From Dechloromonas denitrificans (GTDB lineage Bacteria; Pseudomonadota; Gammaproteobacteria; Burkholderiales; Rhodocyclaceae), in contig NZ_CP075185.1 in assembly GCF_020510685.1 (NCBI RefSeq), positions 3,038,001 to 3,102,000 of the forward strand: a DNA stretch of 64,000 bases. Direction: 5' to 3'. The notes under the pieces were generated by a model. It did no database searches and was not told the DNA's origin. It worked only from the letters and a program-made list of their open reading frames with translations. Each line of letters starts with the position of its first letter. The first letter of the stretch is position 1. The position numbers were made by a program, and so were the translations under genes. Shown in pieces: positions 1-8,380 of the stretch.

Positions 1-550
1 CAGCGAGTAGCTTTGCTTTCTGCTGCAAGAATTCATCCTGGGTCAGTATCCCCTTCTCCATCAATGCAGCGAGGCGCTCAAGCTTATCGACGATATCCTC
101 GCCAGTTCTGGAAACTGGTGCAGCATTCCTGCCTTTTCTCTTTTCCATGGAGTCGCGCAGCAAATTTGTGAATGGGACTACCGTTTTCTTCCAAACGTTA
201 TCGATCACCCGCGCAGATGCGCCATCTTGGATTGTAATTTTCCCGAAGAAGATTCCTGTCTCGCCACTCACAGCATTGATCTTATCCATATCGATAGAGA
301 CCTGCTTGAGACCGTACAGCATGCCTTTATCGAGAAAGATGATCCGGCGATCTGTCAGCGTAATAAGCCATGTATTTCCGTCCATCAACCCTGAACTGAA
401 AGCAATGACATCCTCTCCAGGGGCGAGTATTTCCGGTAGATGATTGAGTTCCTTTTTAGTAAAGAATTGGTCATCGCCAATGACCTTAGCTATGCGGTCG
501 TATTCACGCTTTCGCTCATCTGCTGAGCAGTTTTTAAAATCAAATACCAC
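1..550 (-). CDS. PH-like/SHOCT domain protein, partial (runs off left edge)
   Basis: An open frame on the minus strand starts at about 550 (GTG, AAAGG upstream; GTG at 559 is an alternative) and is still open at position 1. The middle looks like a bacterial PH-like fold (LTDRRIIFLDKG, then ITIQDGASARVIDNV). The end is a SHOCT domain (IVDKLERLAALMEKGILTQD...), a short oligomerisation module often seen at the C terminus of mobile-element proteins. Base composition is lower in GC than the structural genes beside it, as expected for an accessory (moron) gene. It lies beyond the terminator that closes the Q-P operon, so it has its own promoter. Function is unknown. Confidence 0.75.
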   Translation of the reverse strand, partial: MVFDFKNCSADERKREYDRIAKVIGDDQFFTKKELNHLPEILAPGEDVIAFSSGLMDGNTWLITLTDRRIIFLDKGMLYGLKQVSIDMDKINAVSGETGIFFGKITIQDGASARVIDNVWKKTVVPFTNLLRDSMEKRKGRNAAPVSRTGEDIVDKLERLAALMEKGILTQDEFLQQKAKLLA

Positions 551-585
551 CCTAATCACCTTTAATTACTTACGCACAATGGATA

Positions 586-595
586 GTGTAACACT
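586..595. promoter_or_regulatory. Putative repressor operator upstream of the SHOCT gene
   Basis: The palindrome AGTGTAACACT (585-595) lies 35-45 nt upstream of the SHOCT gene start. The 10-mer GTGTAACACT recurs at 29306-29315, just downstream of the early promoter beside the phage repressor. This suggests that the same repressor controls both loci, but no binding is shown. Confidence 0.4.
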
Positions 596-630
596 CGACA
601 AATATACTTGACGTATGCCACCTACCTCAT

Positions 631-652
631 AAAAACGGCCGCGATTGCGGCC
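631..652 (-). terminator. Intrinsic terminator after gene Q
   Basis: GGCCGC (637-642) pairs with GCGGCC (647-652) around a four-base loop. Read leftward it is followed by GTTTTT. It lies 10 bases past the stop of Q and closes the leftward P-Q operon. Confidence 0.8.
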
Positions 653-661
653 CTTGTCGTT

Positions 662-1729
662 TCAGGCGGCAGGGTTTTTCGGTGGTGGTTCCGATGCCGC
701 CAGCACATAAGGCCGGAACTTGATGACCTCCATGCCCAGCCAGGTATTCAGTTCCTTCATCCGCTCCTGAAGCGGCGTGATTTCGTTGGCTGAGAACACC
801 TTGGCGGCCGTCTCTGCATCGCCGAACCCGCCAGTGTTGTGCGGGATGATTCCCATCAGCTGGGGCGGCACGCGATGCGCTGCGAGCTGGTCGTCGCGCG
901 TCACATTCTTGATGTTCAGGAATTCATCCTTGGCCGCAACTTCGCTCACCGGAATCAGCTGAATCCCCTTTTCCTTGCCGCCCGGGGCGTACATGAAGAG
1001 GTTGCGGAAATTGCCCGGCCCCTTGGAGTCCTTCAGTGCCTGGCGCAGCTTGTCGACGTCTTCCTGCTTCTGGGCGGTATCGGTCATGTAGAGGATGAAG
1101 CCGGCGTGCGATCCGTTCTTGTAGTACTTGCGCCGGAACAGTGTCGCGCTCTCGTTAAGCCAGGCTGAGTGCAGCGCCGGTATGTACTCCGGCAGGCCGT
1201 AGATGTCCTGATTGATGTCCGTTTCCATCAAATGAAAGATCGACCCTTTGCGGAATTCATGCTCCTCGTTGAAGCGGGGAATGAACCAGTACTGGCCATC
1301 ATCCTTGCCGCGCCGGGTGTATTTCGCCTTCGTCGGTTTGAGCGCCAGCGGACTGCCCATCCGGGAATCCCGCCGCTCCATGTAGGCATTGCCGAAGATT
1401 AGGAATTCATGCGCCCAGGCTGCGAAATCCGTCTTCGTCAGCAGTGGCGTATCCTCAAAACAGCTCACCAGGATGTTCCGCTTCACGATCATGGCGCTCG
1501 CGTGATGCACTGCCGACCGGCTCGACCGGGCGAGGCCGTCCAGCGATATCGGCGGCTCGTACCACTTGCCGGCATCCGGGCACTCTAGATAATCGATGAT
1601 CTCCCGCCGATCCAGCACCGCCTCGGGGTCACCGAAAGCAAAGGCCTCCATCGATCCGCCCGGCGCGGCCGCCATGGTTTCAACCTGGGCAGGCGCCGGC
1701 GAGCGGCCGTAATTTTTCCGCTTTTTCAT
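662..1729 (-). CDS. Q: Phage portal protein (P2 gpQ family)
   Basis: 355 residues, close to the 344 of P2 gpQ. The sequence matches the PBSX/P2 portal family: YLECPDAGKWYEPPISLDGL near the N terminus, the WAHEFLIFGNAYMERR segment, and a C-terminal part with FLNIKNVTRDDQL and HRVPPQLMGI. The portal forms the dodecameric ring at one capsid vertex through which DNA is packaged and ejected and to which the tail joins. It overlaps the end of P by four bases (ATGA), so the two are translationally coupled, and both are read leftward from the divergent late promoter at 3522-3564. A strong terminator follows. Confidence 0.95.
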   Translation of the reverse strand: MKKRKNYGRSPAPAQVETMAAAPGGSMEAFAFGDPEAVLDRREIIDYLECPDAGKWYEPPISLDGLARSSRSAVHHASAMIVKRNILVSCFEDTPLLTKTDFAAWAHEFLIFGNAYMERRDSRMGSPLALKPTKAKYTRRGKDDGQYWFIPRFNEEHEFRKGSIFHLMETDINQDIYGLPEYIPALHSAWLNESATLFRRKYYKNGSHAGFILYMTDTAQKQEDVDKLRQALKDSKGPGNFRNLFMYAPGGKEKGIQLIPVSEVAAKDEFLNIKNVTRDDQLAAHRVPPQLMGIIPHNTGGFGDAETAAKVFSANEITPLQERMKELNTWLGMEVIKFRPYVLAASEPPPKNPAA

Positions 1730-3513
1730 CCAAAAATCTCCATTGAAGAGGTATTCATGCCCGTCCGGCCTTCCAGCGGCTCATTTGACAGCGCATGCAT
1801 GCAAGCCCAAGCCAGATCGGAATGGCTGGTCAGTTCGCTACGGCCCGCATCGAAAGTCAGTTGTCGACCGCTTTGGGTCGTCGTTTTCTTGATCGCCATA
1901 AAACTGGCGGCCAGATCAGTCCAGCCGGCATCGAACTCCAGCCGGCCCTTGTTGATCACATCCATTGCCTTGAGCACCAGCCGCGTCTTCACCTCCGGTG
2001 AATAATTGAAGCCGGTCACACCGGGGAAGAACTGCTTGACCAGCTGATAGACGGCCGACCCCAGCCCCGTCATGTCGATGCCGATGTACGTGACGTTGTA
2101 GCACTCGGTCACCGCCTTGATCCGCGCCGCCTGCTCCTCGTAATCCATGCCCTTGAACTGCACGCGATCGAGCACCCGGAACTTGCCGCCCTCGACCAGC
2201 GGCGGCGCCACCACGACGAGCGCAGCGCTGTCGCCCGTATTTGAAGGGTCGTAACCGATCCACACCGGGCGGTAGGCCAGTGGCCGCATGGCGAACGGCT
2301 TGAAATCCTCCCAGACCGTCCAGCTATCCACCATGCAGCGTTGCATCGCAGCCAGCGGAAACACGCTCTGCCCGTCATCGATGAACTCGCACATCAGCAA
2401 GTTGAGGAACTCTTCCGGGGAGTACTCCCGCCGCAGCTGCTCGATGTCGAACAGGTCGCAGCCGCCGGCCAGCGCGTCGAGCACCGTCACCATCTGCCGC
2501 CACTGGCCGTCTTCGCAATGCCGGCCGTCCTTCAGCGAAGCATGGGAGACATCGACCTTGACCTTATCCGCTGCTGCTCTGCCCTTATTAAGCAACTCGC
2601 CCGTCCAGAACGGGTAAGCCTCATGCGACATCGCCGATGGCGTCGAGAAGTAAGTCAGCCGCCAATGCTTGTGCATCGCCATACCCGACGCCACCTTCCG
2701 GAATTCCTGAAATTTCGGGATCCAGAAGTACTCATCCATATAGACGTTGCCGTGATACGACTGCGCCGTCCGGCTGTTCGTCCCGAGGAAATACAGCGTT
2801 GCCCCGTTCGGCAGCACGATCGGATCGCCCTGCAGCTCAACGTCGGCCACATCCAGCGCAAACTGTTTGATGTAGCCCTTGAAGACATGCGCCTGGGCCT
2901 TGGATGCCGAGAGGAAGATCTGATTGCGTCCCGTCTCCAGCGCATCGACAAAGCCTTCCCGGGCGAAATACCACGTCGCGCCGATCTGCCGGCTCTTCAA
3001 CAGATTGCGGATCCGCTCGACCAGGCCGGACCGGTACCAACCCTTTTGATGCGGGAATAGCGACTCCATGAACGCATCGACCAGCTTTTCCTGCTGCTCC
3101 TCGCTGATCGCGTTGCGCGCCGGCTGTTTGCGCGTCCCGGCCCTGGTCTTCGCATTGCGGTTCTCGACCGCTGGATTCAGATCGGCCTCGTTGCCGTCCT
3201 TCGAATACTTCTTAACCCGCGCCAGGCGTTCGATCTGCCGGCCGAGCAAGTCGATTTCCTTGTAATCCCGCGGCTCTTTGTCCGGCTTGGCGACCAGCTG
3301 GATCAGCCGCGCCTCGATCGTCGCCTCCACCCGCTGCACCGGGTCGAATTCATCCCACCGGTCCCGTCGCTTCCACGAATGCACCGTGGCCGCCTTCTCG
3401 CCCACCTCCTCAGCGATCCTCGCGATCCGCCAGGCCTGCCAGTACAGCGAGCGCGCACGGCGGCGCGGATCAAGGTCCGGATTGAAAGCGGATTCAGGCA
3501 GTGCAGCAGTCAT
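1726..3513 (-). CDS. P: Terminase large (ATPase/nuclease) subunit (P2 gpP family)
   Basis: 595 residues from the ATG at 3513; an in-frame ATG at 3585 would add 24 residues but lies inside the promoter dyad region. P2 gpP is 590 residues. The N terminus has an HTH-like segment (EEVGEKAATVHSWKRRDRW). The ATPase part includes LLKSRQIGATWY (Walker A-like) and NVYMDEYFWI (Walker B). The nuclease part contains WIGYDPSNTGD and YIGIDMTGLG with conserved aspartates. The protein powers DNA packaging and makes the cos cuts with gpM. No Shine-Dalgarno sequence precedes the ATG; the predicted late transcript would start only about two bases upstream, so a leaderless message is possible. Confidence 0.95.
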   Translation of the reverse strand: MTAALPESAFNPDLDPRRRARSLYWQAWRIARIAEEVGEKAATVHSWKRRDRWDEFDPVQRVEATIEARLIQLVAKPDKEPRDYKEIDLLGRQIERLARVKKYSKDGNEADLNPAVENRNAKTRAGTRKQPARNAISEEQQEKLVDAFMESLFPHQKGWYRSGLVERIRNLLKSRQIGATWYFAREGFVDALETGRNQIFLSASKAQAHVFKGYIKQFALDVADVELQGDPIVLPNGATLYFLGTNSRTAQSYHGNVYMDEYFWIPKFQEFRKVASGMAMHKHWRLTYFSTPSAMSHEAYPFWTGELLNKGRAAADKVKVDVSHASLKDGRHCEDGQWRQMVTVLDALAGGCDLFDIEQLRREYSPEEFLNLLMCEFIDDGQSVFPLAAMQRCMVDSWTVWEDFKPFAMRPLAYRPVWIGYDPSNTGDSAALVVVAPPLVEGGKFRVLDRVQFKGMDYEEQAARIKAVTECYNVTYIGIDMTGLGSAVYQLVKQFFPGVTGFNYSPEVKTRLVLKAMDVINKGRLEFDAGWTDLAASFMAIKKTTTQSGRQLTFDAGRSELTSHSDLAWACMHALSNEPLEGRTGMNTSSMEIFG

Positions 3514-3521
3514 GGGAGCCG

Positions 3522-3620
3522 AGACTACCCGCGCGCGCGAAGGGGACGGTCGGCCCCCGGTTGTAAGCGGAAACGCCACAACCACAAGGCTTTGCCCCCG
3601 CGCGACCGCTGCCGGAATAT
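3522..3620. promoter_or_regulatory. Divergent late promoters for P-Q and O-N-M with shared activator dyad
   Basis: GGTTGT (3559-3564) and ACAACC (3578-3583) form a perfect inverted repeat with 13 bases between. Rightward, 31 bases after the dyad, is GAATAT (3615-3620). Leftward, at the same distance, is TAGTCT (complement of 3522-3527). If these are -10 boxes, the dyad is centred near -56 for both, as for P2 Ogr-dependent promoters (about -55, TGT...ACA). Alternating CG tracts lie between dyad and -10 on both sides (3599-3604 and 3530-3539). Confidence 0.75.
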
Positions 3621-3659
3621 GGGCCGGTCATCGAAATTAACCGCCCGGAGCCCAAACCC

Positions 3660-4499
3660 ATGGCCAGCAAAAGCAAATTCTTCCGCGTCGCAGTCGAAGG
3701 CGATACCACCGACGGCCGCGTCATTCAACGCAGTTGGCTGGAGCAGATCGCCAAGAGCTTCAATCCGCAAACCTATGGCGCGCGGATTTGGCTCGAACAC
3801 ATCCGCGGCGTACTTCCAGACTCACCGTTCAAAGCCTACGGCGACGTCACTGCCGTCAAGACCGAAGAAGTTGAAATTAATGGCGTCAAGAAGCTTGGCC
3901 TTTTTGCCCAGATTGATGCAACGCCCGACCTGATCGCCATGAACAAGGCGCGGCAAAAGATCTATACCTCGCTCGAAATTGACCCGAATTTTGCCAAGAC
4001 CAGCTGCGCCTACTTGATGGGCCTCGGTGTGACCGATACTCCGGCCAGCCTCGGTACCGAAATGCTGCAGTTCTCGGCCAGCGCGCCGAGTAATCCGCTG
4101 GCTGGCCGAAAGCTATCCCCGGAAAACCTCTTCACCGCCGCCCAGGAAGTCAGCATCGAATGGGAGGACGAGGCCAAGCCCGCCGCCGGCGACACCCTGT
4201 TCGCCAAGGTCAAGGACCTGCTCGGCATGGGCAAAAAAGACACCGACGGCCGCTTTGCCGACCAGGGCAATGCCGTCGAAATCATCGCCCTCAGTCAGAA
4301 GGGCCTGCTCGACGAACTCGGCAGCCTTAAAAAGCAGCAAGCCGACTCGCTGATCACTATCGAGAAGATGTCCGCCGCCATCAAAGCCGCCGAAGAGCAA
4401 TACACGGCGCTCGTCGAAAAGCTCGGCAAGACGCCGGATGGCAGCAAAACGCGCCCGGTCGCCACCGGTGGCGACGGCCAAGCCACCACCGACTGCTAA
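3660..4499 (+). CDS. O: Capsid scaffolding protein / prohead protease (P2 gpO family)
   Basis: 279 residues (P2 gpO 284). The N-terminal half is a serine protease that cleaves the capsid, portal and itself during maturation; the C-terminal half is the helical scaffold. Candidate catalytic residues match P2 D19/H48/S107 in order and spacing: D18 (TDGR), H47 (WLEHIRG) and S104 (IYTSLEIDP). The C-terminal part has the predicted helix LLDELGSLKKQQ...IEKMSAAIKAAEEQY. It starts with ATG after GGAG and is first in the rightward late operon with N and M. Confidence 0.93.
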   Translation: MASKSKFFRVAVEGDTTDGRVIQRSWLEQIAKSFNPQTYGARIWLEHIRGVLPDSPFKAYGDVTAVKTEEVEINGVKKLGLFAQIDATPDLIAMNKARQKIYTSLEIDPNFAKTSCAYLMGLGVTDTPASLGTEMLQFSASAPSNPLAGRKLSPENLFTAAQEVSIEWEDEAKPAAGDTLFAKVKDLLGMGKKDTDGRFADQGNAVEIIALSQKGLLDELGSLKKQQADSLITIEKMSAAIKAAEEQYTALVEKLGKTPDGSKTRPVATGGDGQATTDC

Positions 4500-4532
4500 C
4501 CACCCCAAAAACAGAATCCCTGGAGCACCACA

Positions 4533-5576
4533 ATGAACAACGAAACCCGCGAACTATTCAACGCCTACGTCGATGAGATTGCCAAGCTCAACGGCGTGCC
4601 GGACGCCTCGAAGAAATTCACCGTCTCGCCGACCATCGAGCAAAAGCTCGAAAAGCGCGTGCAGGAAAGCTCCGGCTTCCTGATGAATGTGAACAGCTAC
4701 CCGGTCGATGAACTGAGCGGCGAGAAGATCGGCATTTCGGTCGGCACCACCATCGCCAGCCGCACCGACACCACGCAATCCGACCGTATCCCGAACGATC
4801 CGCAAGCGCTCGACAGCAATCTTTATGAGTGCAAGAAGACCGACTTCGACACCGCAATACGCTATCAAACCATCGACACATGGGCAAAATTCAAGGATTT
4901 TCAGACCAAGTTGCGCGACGCTATCGTCGAACAGCAAGGCCGTGATCGACTGATGATCGGATTGAACGGCACGTCGGCCGCTGCCAATACAAACCGCGCT
5001 CTGAATCCCCTGCTGCAAGACGTCAACATCGGCTGGCTGAAAAAGCTGCAGCTCGAATCCGCTGCCCGCTACATGGACCAGGGCGCGGCGGCCGGCTCGG
5101 TGAAAGTCGGCCCGGGTGGCGACTACGAAAACATGGATTTGCTGATCTACGACATGCGCAGCAACCTGCTCGCCCCGTGGTTCGCCCGCGACAACAGCTT
5201 CATCGCCATGTGCACCTCGGACCTGCTCGATGAAAAGTATTTCCCGTTGATCGCCACGCATGGCACGACGCCGACCGAATCGAACGAACTGGACAAGATG
5301 CTCAGTGCAAAGAAGCTCGGCGGCCTGGCCGTCGCCGAAGTGCCTTTCTTTCCGGCCCGCACGGTCTTCATCAGCCGCCTCGGCAAGAACGGTGGATCCA
5401 ACTTGTCGATCTACTGGCAGAACGGCTCCCGCCGACGCACCATCTTCGATAACGCCAAGCGCGACCGCATCGAAAACTACGAGTCGGTCAACGAAGCCTA
5501 CGTCATCGAGGACCTCAGCGCCGCGTGCGCCGCGGTCAACATCAAGCTGCCGAATGGCGCCGGCGGCTGGGCCTGA
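4533..5576 (+). CDS. N: Major capsid protein (P2 gpN family)
   Basis: 347 residues, near the 357 of P2 gpN, with the typical start MNNETRELFNAYVDEIAKLN. The N-terminal segment is usually removed by gpO during maturation. Family features include the stretch ENMDLLIYDMRSNLL and the closing IEDLSAACAAVNIKL. A GGAGCACC box precedes the ATG. It forms the icosahedral shell and sits between scaffold O and terminase subunit M as in P2. Confidence 0.95.
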   Translation: MNNETRELFNAYVDEIAKLNGVPDASKKFTVSPTIEQKLEKRVQESSGFLMNVNSYPVDELSGEKIGISVGTTIASRTDTTQSDRIPNDPQALDSNLYECKKTDFDTAIRYQTIDTWAKFKDFQTKLRDAIVEQQGRDRLMIGLNGTSAAANTNRALNPLLQDVNIGWLKKLQLESAARYMDQGAAAGSVKVGPGGDYENMDLLIYDMRSNLLAPWFARDNSFIAMCTSDLLDEKYFPLIATHGTTPTESNELDKMLSAKKLGGLAVAEVPFFPARTVFISRLGKNGGSNLSIYWQNGSRRRTIFDNAKRDRIENYESVNEAYVIEDLSAACAAVNIKLPNGAGGWA

Positions 5577-5581
5577 TCATC

Positions 5582-6292
5582 ATGATCAACAGCCACGCCA
5601 AGGCTCACTTCATGCGCACCTCGGCGGCCGCCATCGGCCTCGCCGAGGCCTCTCCCGACCCGGTCCGGGCGAACGCCTACGAGCTCATGCTCGCAAAGCT
5701 CGCCCAGGACAAGCGCCGCCTGCACGATCTCCAGTCGATCGAGCGCCGGGCCGAAGTCAAGACTCAGCTGCTGCCCGACTATCAGCCCTGGATTGACGGC
5801 GTCCTCGAAGGCGAAAGCGGCCAGCAGGACGACGTCCTGATGACCGTCTTCGTCTGGGCGATCGACATCGGCAACTTCGCGACGGCCCTCAAGATCGGCG
5901 CCTACGCCATCGAGCACAACCTGGTCATGCCCGATCAGTACAAGCGCGACGTGCCCTGTGTGCTCGCCGAAGAAATCGCCGACCAAAGCCTCAAGGCCCT
6001 GGCCGTCGAACAACCGGCCGACCTGTCCGCCATCGAACAGACCATGCAGCTCACCGACGGCCGCGACATGCCCGACCAGGTCCGCGCCAAGCTGCAGAAG
6101 GCGCTCGGCTACGCCCAGCGCGCCGCCGGCAACCTGGTCGCCGCCCGCGACGCGCTGACTCGCGCCCTTGAACTGCACGACAAGGTTGGCGTCAAGAAAG
6201 ATATCGAGCGTCTCGACACGCTGATCAAGAACTCCGCCGAAGCACCGGAAGAGACCGCCCAACCGGCGGCCGAAACCGGCAGCCCAGGCTGA
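5582..6292 (+). CDS. M: Terminase small (endonuclease) subunit (P2 gpM family)
   Basis: 236 residues from ATG 5582 (P2 gpM 247). It begins MINSHAKAHFMRTSAAAIG, typical of the family, and contains LPDYQPWIDGVLEGESGQQD and a DIGNFATALKIGAYAIEHNL segment. With gpP it recognises and cuts cos DNA. It starts five bases after the stop of N. The C-terminal tail is Glu/Ala/Pro-rich. In P2 the next gene is L; here about 4 kb of other genes intervene. Confidence 0.92.
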   Translation: MINSHAKAHFMRTSAAAIGLAEASPDPVRANAYELMLAKLAQDKRRLHDLQSIERRAEVKTQLLPDYQPWIDGVLEGESGQQDDVLMTVFVWAIDIGNFATALKIGAYAIEHNLVMPDQYKRDVPCVLAEEIADQSLKALAVEQPADLSAIEQTMQLTDGRDMPDQVRAKLQKALGYAQRAAGNLVAARDALTRALELHDKVGVKKDIERLDTLIKNSAEAPEETAQPAAETGSPG

Positions 6293-6321
6293 CAAAGAGC
6301 GGACCCCGCAGCCGGGCGGCT

Positions 6322-6368
6322 CGGGGGGCACACCGGGTTACCTCCTTTTTCCCGGTGCCAGCCCCCCG
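6322..6368 (+). other. Long intergenic hairpin between M and the inserted cassette
   Basis: CGGGGGGC plus CACCGGG (6322-6337, one bulged A) pairs with CCCGGTG plus GCCCCCCG (6351-6368) around a 13-base loop ending in five T. It has 15 GC-rich pairs. There is no U-tract after it, so it may be an mRNA processing or stability element, or mark the edge of the inserted block, rather than a classic terminator. Confidence 0.6.
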
Positions 6369-6399
6369 ACCACCGCCCACCTACCCAGGACGACCCATC

Positions 6400-6909
6400 A
6401 TGAAAAACATCCGTCTCACCCTAATCAGCCTCGTCGCCGCCATCCTCTGCTTTTCAGGCGGCTATGCCGTAGCCGGCGCGCTGACCGACTACGGCGAAAA
6501 CCATGTTATCGATTCGGTCATCCGTGGCCAGGCCCTCGGCGCACCCGCCACGCCCTACATCGGCCTCGATACCGCAACCTGCAGCGATTCCGGCATCGGA
6601 ACCGAACCGAGCGGCAACGCCTATGCCCGCGTCGCGGTAAGCGCCTCGCTGACCGCCTGGTCCGGCACCATCAGCAACAGTTCGACTGCACTCAGCACCG
6701 GCACCAGCGGTGCCACCTACAGCCTGGCGCCTATCACCTATACCGCCAGTTCCGGCCCCTGGGGAACCCTGCAGGCGGTCCGCTGGTATGACGCGGCGAC
6801 CGGCGGAAACAGTTGGATCTGCATCAACCTGACCACCCCGCTCAACGTCTCCGGCTCAGGCTTCACGGTCAGTTTTCCGGCCGGCGCGCTCAGCTTCACC
6901 CTCGACTGA
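6400..6909 (+). CDS. Secreted-type phage fibre/decoration protein (Gp80-like family, tentative)
   Basis: 169 residues from ATG 6400. Residues 1 to about 26 look like a signal peptide (KNIR start, hydrophobic core, cleavage near AVAGA). The rest has the pattern YGENHVIDSVIRGQA, ATPYIGLDTATCSD, TEPSGNAYARVAV and FPAGALSFTLD, known from small phage tail/fibre proteins that normally lack a signal sequence. It is the first gene of the block that separates M from L. A signal peptide is odd for a virion protein; export before lysis, or a role at the cell envelope, are possibilities. The family assignment rests on pattern memory only. Confidence 0.6.
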   Translation: MKNIRLTLISLVAAILCFSGGYAVAGALTDYGENHVIDSVIRGQALGAPATPYIGLDTATCSDSGIGTEPSGNAYARVAVSASLTAWSGTISNSSTALSTGTSGATYSLAPITYTASSGPWGTLQAVRWYDAATGGNSWICINLTTPLNVSGSGFTVSFPAGALSFTLD

Positions 6910-6915
6910 CCGACC

Positions 6916-7296
6916 ATGAAAAAGATTCTGCTCGCCCTCGCCGCCTGCCTGGCCCTAGCCGCCTGTGCCGGTCCGGCAATCACCCAGCTCGAAGCCAGAT
7001 CAAGCGCCACAACCGGCGGCGTCGCTACCGCCGCCCTGTGGGGAACGTGGGAAATGGAACTCGCCCCGGCCTATACCCGTGCCGTCGTCGTCCGCCGGAT
7101 AGCTGCGCGTCAGCTCGCCGCCCACCAGATCGACGGCATCACCGCCATCGCCGTCCAGGACCACGCCGACCGCGCCCGCACCCTGCTCGACCAGTCGCGC
7201 CGCGGCAATGCCAAGACGCCAACCGCCCGACAGCGCGCCGAGCTGGCCGAAGCGCTGCAACAAATCGCCGCCGCCGAACAACTGCTGGAGCACTGA
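6916..7296 (+). CDS. Small predicted lipoprotein
   Basis: 126 residues. The N terminus MKKILLALAACLALAACAG is a lipoprotein signal with lipobox LAAC, so the mature protein would start at Cys17. The remainder is helical and Ala/Arg/Gln-rich (LAHQIDGITAIAVQDHADRARTL is representative in style) with no domain recognised. It lies six bases after the preceding signal-peptide gene, so two exported products are encoded side by side within the structural operon. It could act in superinfection exclusion or lysis, but nothing in the sequence proves this. Confidence 0.6.
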   Translation: MKKILLALAACLALAACAGPAITQLEARSSATTGGVATAALWGTWEMELAPAYTRAVVVRRIAARQLAAHQIDGITAIAVQDHADRARTLLDQSRRGNAKTPTARQRAELAEALQQIAAAEQLLEH

Positions 7297-7297
7297 C

Positions 7298-7465
7298 ATG
7301 ACCCCGGAACAAGCCCGCGCCTTCGCCGAAGGACTCCTCGCCGCCGCCGACCAGGCGGAAATGGAAGGCCGCAACCTGACCGAAGCGGACCTCGATCACT
7401 TCGCCGAGATGGACAACGCAGCCCGCGCCGAACTCGCTGCCGCCATCGCCCGCTACCAGGCCTGA
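7298..7465 (+). CDS. Hypothetical small phage protein
   Basis: 55 residues, ATG 7298, starting two bases after the previous stop. It begins MTPEQARAFAEGLLAAADQ and is acidic and helical (LTEADLDHFAEMDNAARAEL). The next gene also begins MTPEQ, which hints at related N-terminal segments. No function is recognised. Confidence 0.55.
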   Translation: MTPEQARAFAEGLLAAADQAEMEGRNLTEADLDHFAEMDNAARAELAAAIARYQA

Positions 7466-7466
7466 C

Positions 7467-7937
7467 ATGACACCGGAACAGAAAGCCGCCCTCGAAGCGG
7501 TCGCCGGCCGCGAGCTGACGGCACAGGAATACGTCGATATCGATGCCCTGCTATCGATCCGCAACGACGTTAAGATCGCCGACATCATCAATACCGGGCG
7601 ACCGGCAGTGGTGCAAAGCATCAGGGTTGAGGACGTTTTTGACGTGCTCTACGCCTCCGGTGATTACATGACGTTGAAGGCGGCACAGCTTGCCGGAAAT
7701 GCGCTGGCAATCATGGCATTTGCCGTGCTGGCCGACGCCAAAACGATTGGCCCTGGCACCGTCAATTTAACGGCGCCGGTAACCGTCTCGCTGCTCGATC
7801 AACTGGTTGCAGCCGAGCTGCTCTCACTTCCCGGCAATGCCGCGCTGCTGGCGAAGGCGAATGTACGGCAGCCAGCTATCCATTACACGACATTGAGTGA
7901 TGCGCTAAATGTCGCCGAGGGGAGGCTGACGCTATGA
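7467..7937 (+). CDS. Hypothetical phage structural-region protein
   Basis: 156 residues, ATG two bases after the previous stop. It starts MTPEQKAALEAVAGRELTAQ and includes VLYASGDYMTLKAAQLAGN and the C-terminal HYTTLSDALNVAEG. The overall pattern (short N-terminal MTPEQ helix, then residues on start and step of a counted list) recalls uncharacterised phage genes next to fibre genes. It overlaps the next gene by four bases (ATGA). Its GC content falls towards the 3' end, in line with the following two genes. Function is unknown. Confidence 0.6.
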   Translation: MTPEQKAALEAVAGRELTAQEYVDIDALLSIRNDVKIADIINTGRPAVVQSIRVEDVFDVLYASGDYMTLKAAQLAGNALAIMAFAVLADAKTIGPGTVNLTAPVTVSLLDQLVAAELLSLPGNAALLAKANVRQPAIHYTTLSDALNVAEGRLTL

Positions 7938-8380
7938 TGGTTGGTGCAACGATTATCGATATCGGAACGCGCAAGGCGCTTGAAGCAAACGGTGCCAGCA
8001 TTGCCAGCGGCGCGCTGGCCCAGGCCAACGATGCATCTTATGACATTGTTTCCGACGGTGGCGGCTGCACCGATGCGAAGTTCATAATATCGGGTACGTT
8101 TACGACAGCGCCGACCGAAAACACCACGTTGGCGGTCTATGCCCAGCCGCTCGATATCGACGGCACGAACGACGCCGACGCGCCGGAAACCACTCGGCCG
8201 ACCGTTTTTGTTGGAACCGTGCAGGTCAACAACGTGACCTCGACACAGTATTTTGAGCTGCTGGCCGAAAATGTACCGTGGAAAGCCAACTATTACCTGC
8301 ATAACAATGGCACCGGACAGACGTTATCGGCGGGGTGGAAGATGGACGTTATCCCCTACACGTCATCCCCGTCTGCTTAA
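7934..8380 (+). CDS. Hypothetical phage beta-rich protein
   Basis: 148 residues. It begins MMVGATIIDIGTRKALEANG and has a beta-rich, Gly/Thr-rich body (FIISGTFTTAPTENTTLAVY, VFVGTVQVNN) ending in WKMDVIPYTSS. Coupled to the previous gene by an ATGA overlap and followed directly by the ATG of the large repeat protein, it is probably part of the same fibre or decoration complex. AT content is higher than in O-N-M or L-X, suggesting recent acquisition. No catalytic motif is seen. Confidence 0.6.
   Translation: MMVGATIIDIGTRKALEANGASIASGALAQANDASYDIVSDGGGCTDAKFIISGTFTTAPTENTTLAVYAQPLDIDGTNDADAPETTRPTVFVGTVQVNNVTSTQYFELLAENVPWKANYYLHNNGTGQTLSAGWKMDVIPYTSSPSA

Noticed and set aside
1..600. attL of the prophage in the left edge
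   Set aside because: No copy of the tRNA-His 3' sequence could be found there, so the left end must be outside the window.
608..793. Small plus-strand frame at the end of Q
   Set aside because: Overlaps the Q terminator and coding end on the other strand; no ribosome site.
3585..3587. Upstream ATG as the start of terminase gene P
   Set aside because: It lies in the activator dyad/promoter region and the family homology begins after the ATG at 3513.
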